From: Chrysoperla carnea
Taxonomy: Eukaryota; Arthropoda; Insecta; Neuroptera; Chrysopidae
Assembly (NCBI RefSeq): GCF_905475395.1
Contig: NC_058338.1
Coordinates: 13,716,935 to 13,780,934, forward strand
Direction of reading: 5' to 3'
Length of the DNA stretch: 64,000 bases
Position 1 is the stretch's first letter. Each line of letters starts with the position of its first letter. Below, piece by piece: positions 63,440-64,000 of this stretch. A program made the translations under genes and the position numbers. The notes beneath the pieces are model-generated. The model searched no databases and was not told where the DNA came from. It was given only the letters and a program-made list of their open reading frames with translations.

Positions 63440-64000
63440 TAAACCACTATTTAGAAAAATACAAAAATAAAACTCAAAACAAAATTTTACTTGTTTATTT
63501 AAACAAAATCCCAACAATTTTTTTTTTACATTTCCACTATTTTTATTAAATTACGGTTCGTTATCGAATGCATACCGAATAGCATATTAATTTTAATTTA
63601 TGATACGACCACATTTTTATTTACATTTTTTTTTTGCACTGAGTTCGTAATCACAAAACTTCAAAGGTTCAAATGTTCAATTCAAAACACTAACAGGTTG
63701 TATCAGTCAATATATGAACTTCACATAAAAAATTTGTTAACATTGTCGAGTATAAAAATTTTTAATGTTCACATAGAATTTTCTATTAAATTATTACTAA
63801 ATGATCCTCTTAAAACTTCTTAATACGATGAATAACTCAATGGGTTTACTCTTTTCAATCAACTCTTGTACTGTTTTTAAAACATGCAAAGTAAAAATAA
63901 TATTATAAAAAAAAACTGTTTTTAGAATCACATAATATATTTTATTTAATTTACGTCTTTGTTTGTACTAATTCACACGAAAGTCTATTTATTAATTATT
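63440..64000 (-). other. Upstream of mastermind exon 1
   Basis: AT-rich. No exon or recognisable repeat is seen. The gene's promoter may lie here or beyond the window. Confidence 0.4.

Overview
This is a stretch of insect nuclear DNA. It is very AT-rich, the genes have spliced exons with consensus GT-AG junctions, and dispersed repeats fill much of the space between and inside genes. The predicted proteins (V-ATPase c subunit, TRAP1, Mastermind) look arthropod/insect; I cannot fix the order from sequence alone. All four protein-coding genes lie on the minus strand. I rebuilt them exon by exon, and every junction keeps the reading frame.

Layout in ascending coordinates. 1-2.2 kb: a 5'-truncated non-LTR retrotransposon with a perfect 15-bp target-site duplication, then a roughly 314-bp tandem duplication. 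2.27-3.30 kb: a small two-exon gene for a 147-residue protein with a CUE/UBA-like domain. 3.3-7.8 kb: non-coding, with two adjacent long hairpins that share the same 4-base loop and a 175-bp tandem repeat. 7.8-12.3 kb: a dense nest of foldback units, a 2.5-kb element with roughly 300-bp inverted arms, tRNA-like modules and a recurrent pseudo-exon. 17.15-22.74 kb: a complete three-exon V-ATPase 16-kDa proteolipid (c subunit) gene. 25.71-31.94 kb: a complete 15-exon TRAP1 gene (mitochondrial HSP90). 37.07-63.28 kb: an eight-exon mastermind gene, the Notch co-activator. Its introns hold two satellite families (306 bp and 315 bp), retrotransposon remnants, a pogo-like MITE and many copies of one dispersed repeat, called family A here.

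The genes do not form an operon or pathway. Vha16 acts in organelle acidification, TRAP1 in mitochondrial protein folding, and mastermind in nuclear Notch signalling. I found no CRISPR, no rRNA and no convincing functional tRNA gene. The parts least explained by known families are the repeat nest at 7.8-12.3 kb, the twin CTTC-loop hairpins at 4.65-4.75 kb, the two intronic satellites of mastermind, and the GC-rich island just upstream of the mastermind start codon.
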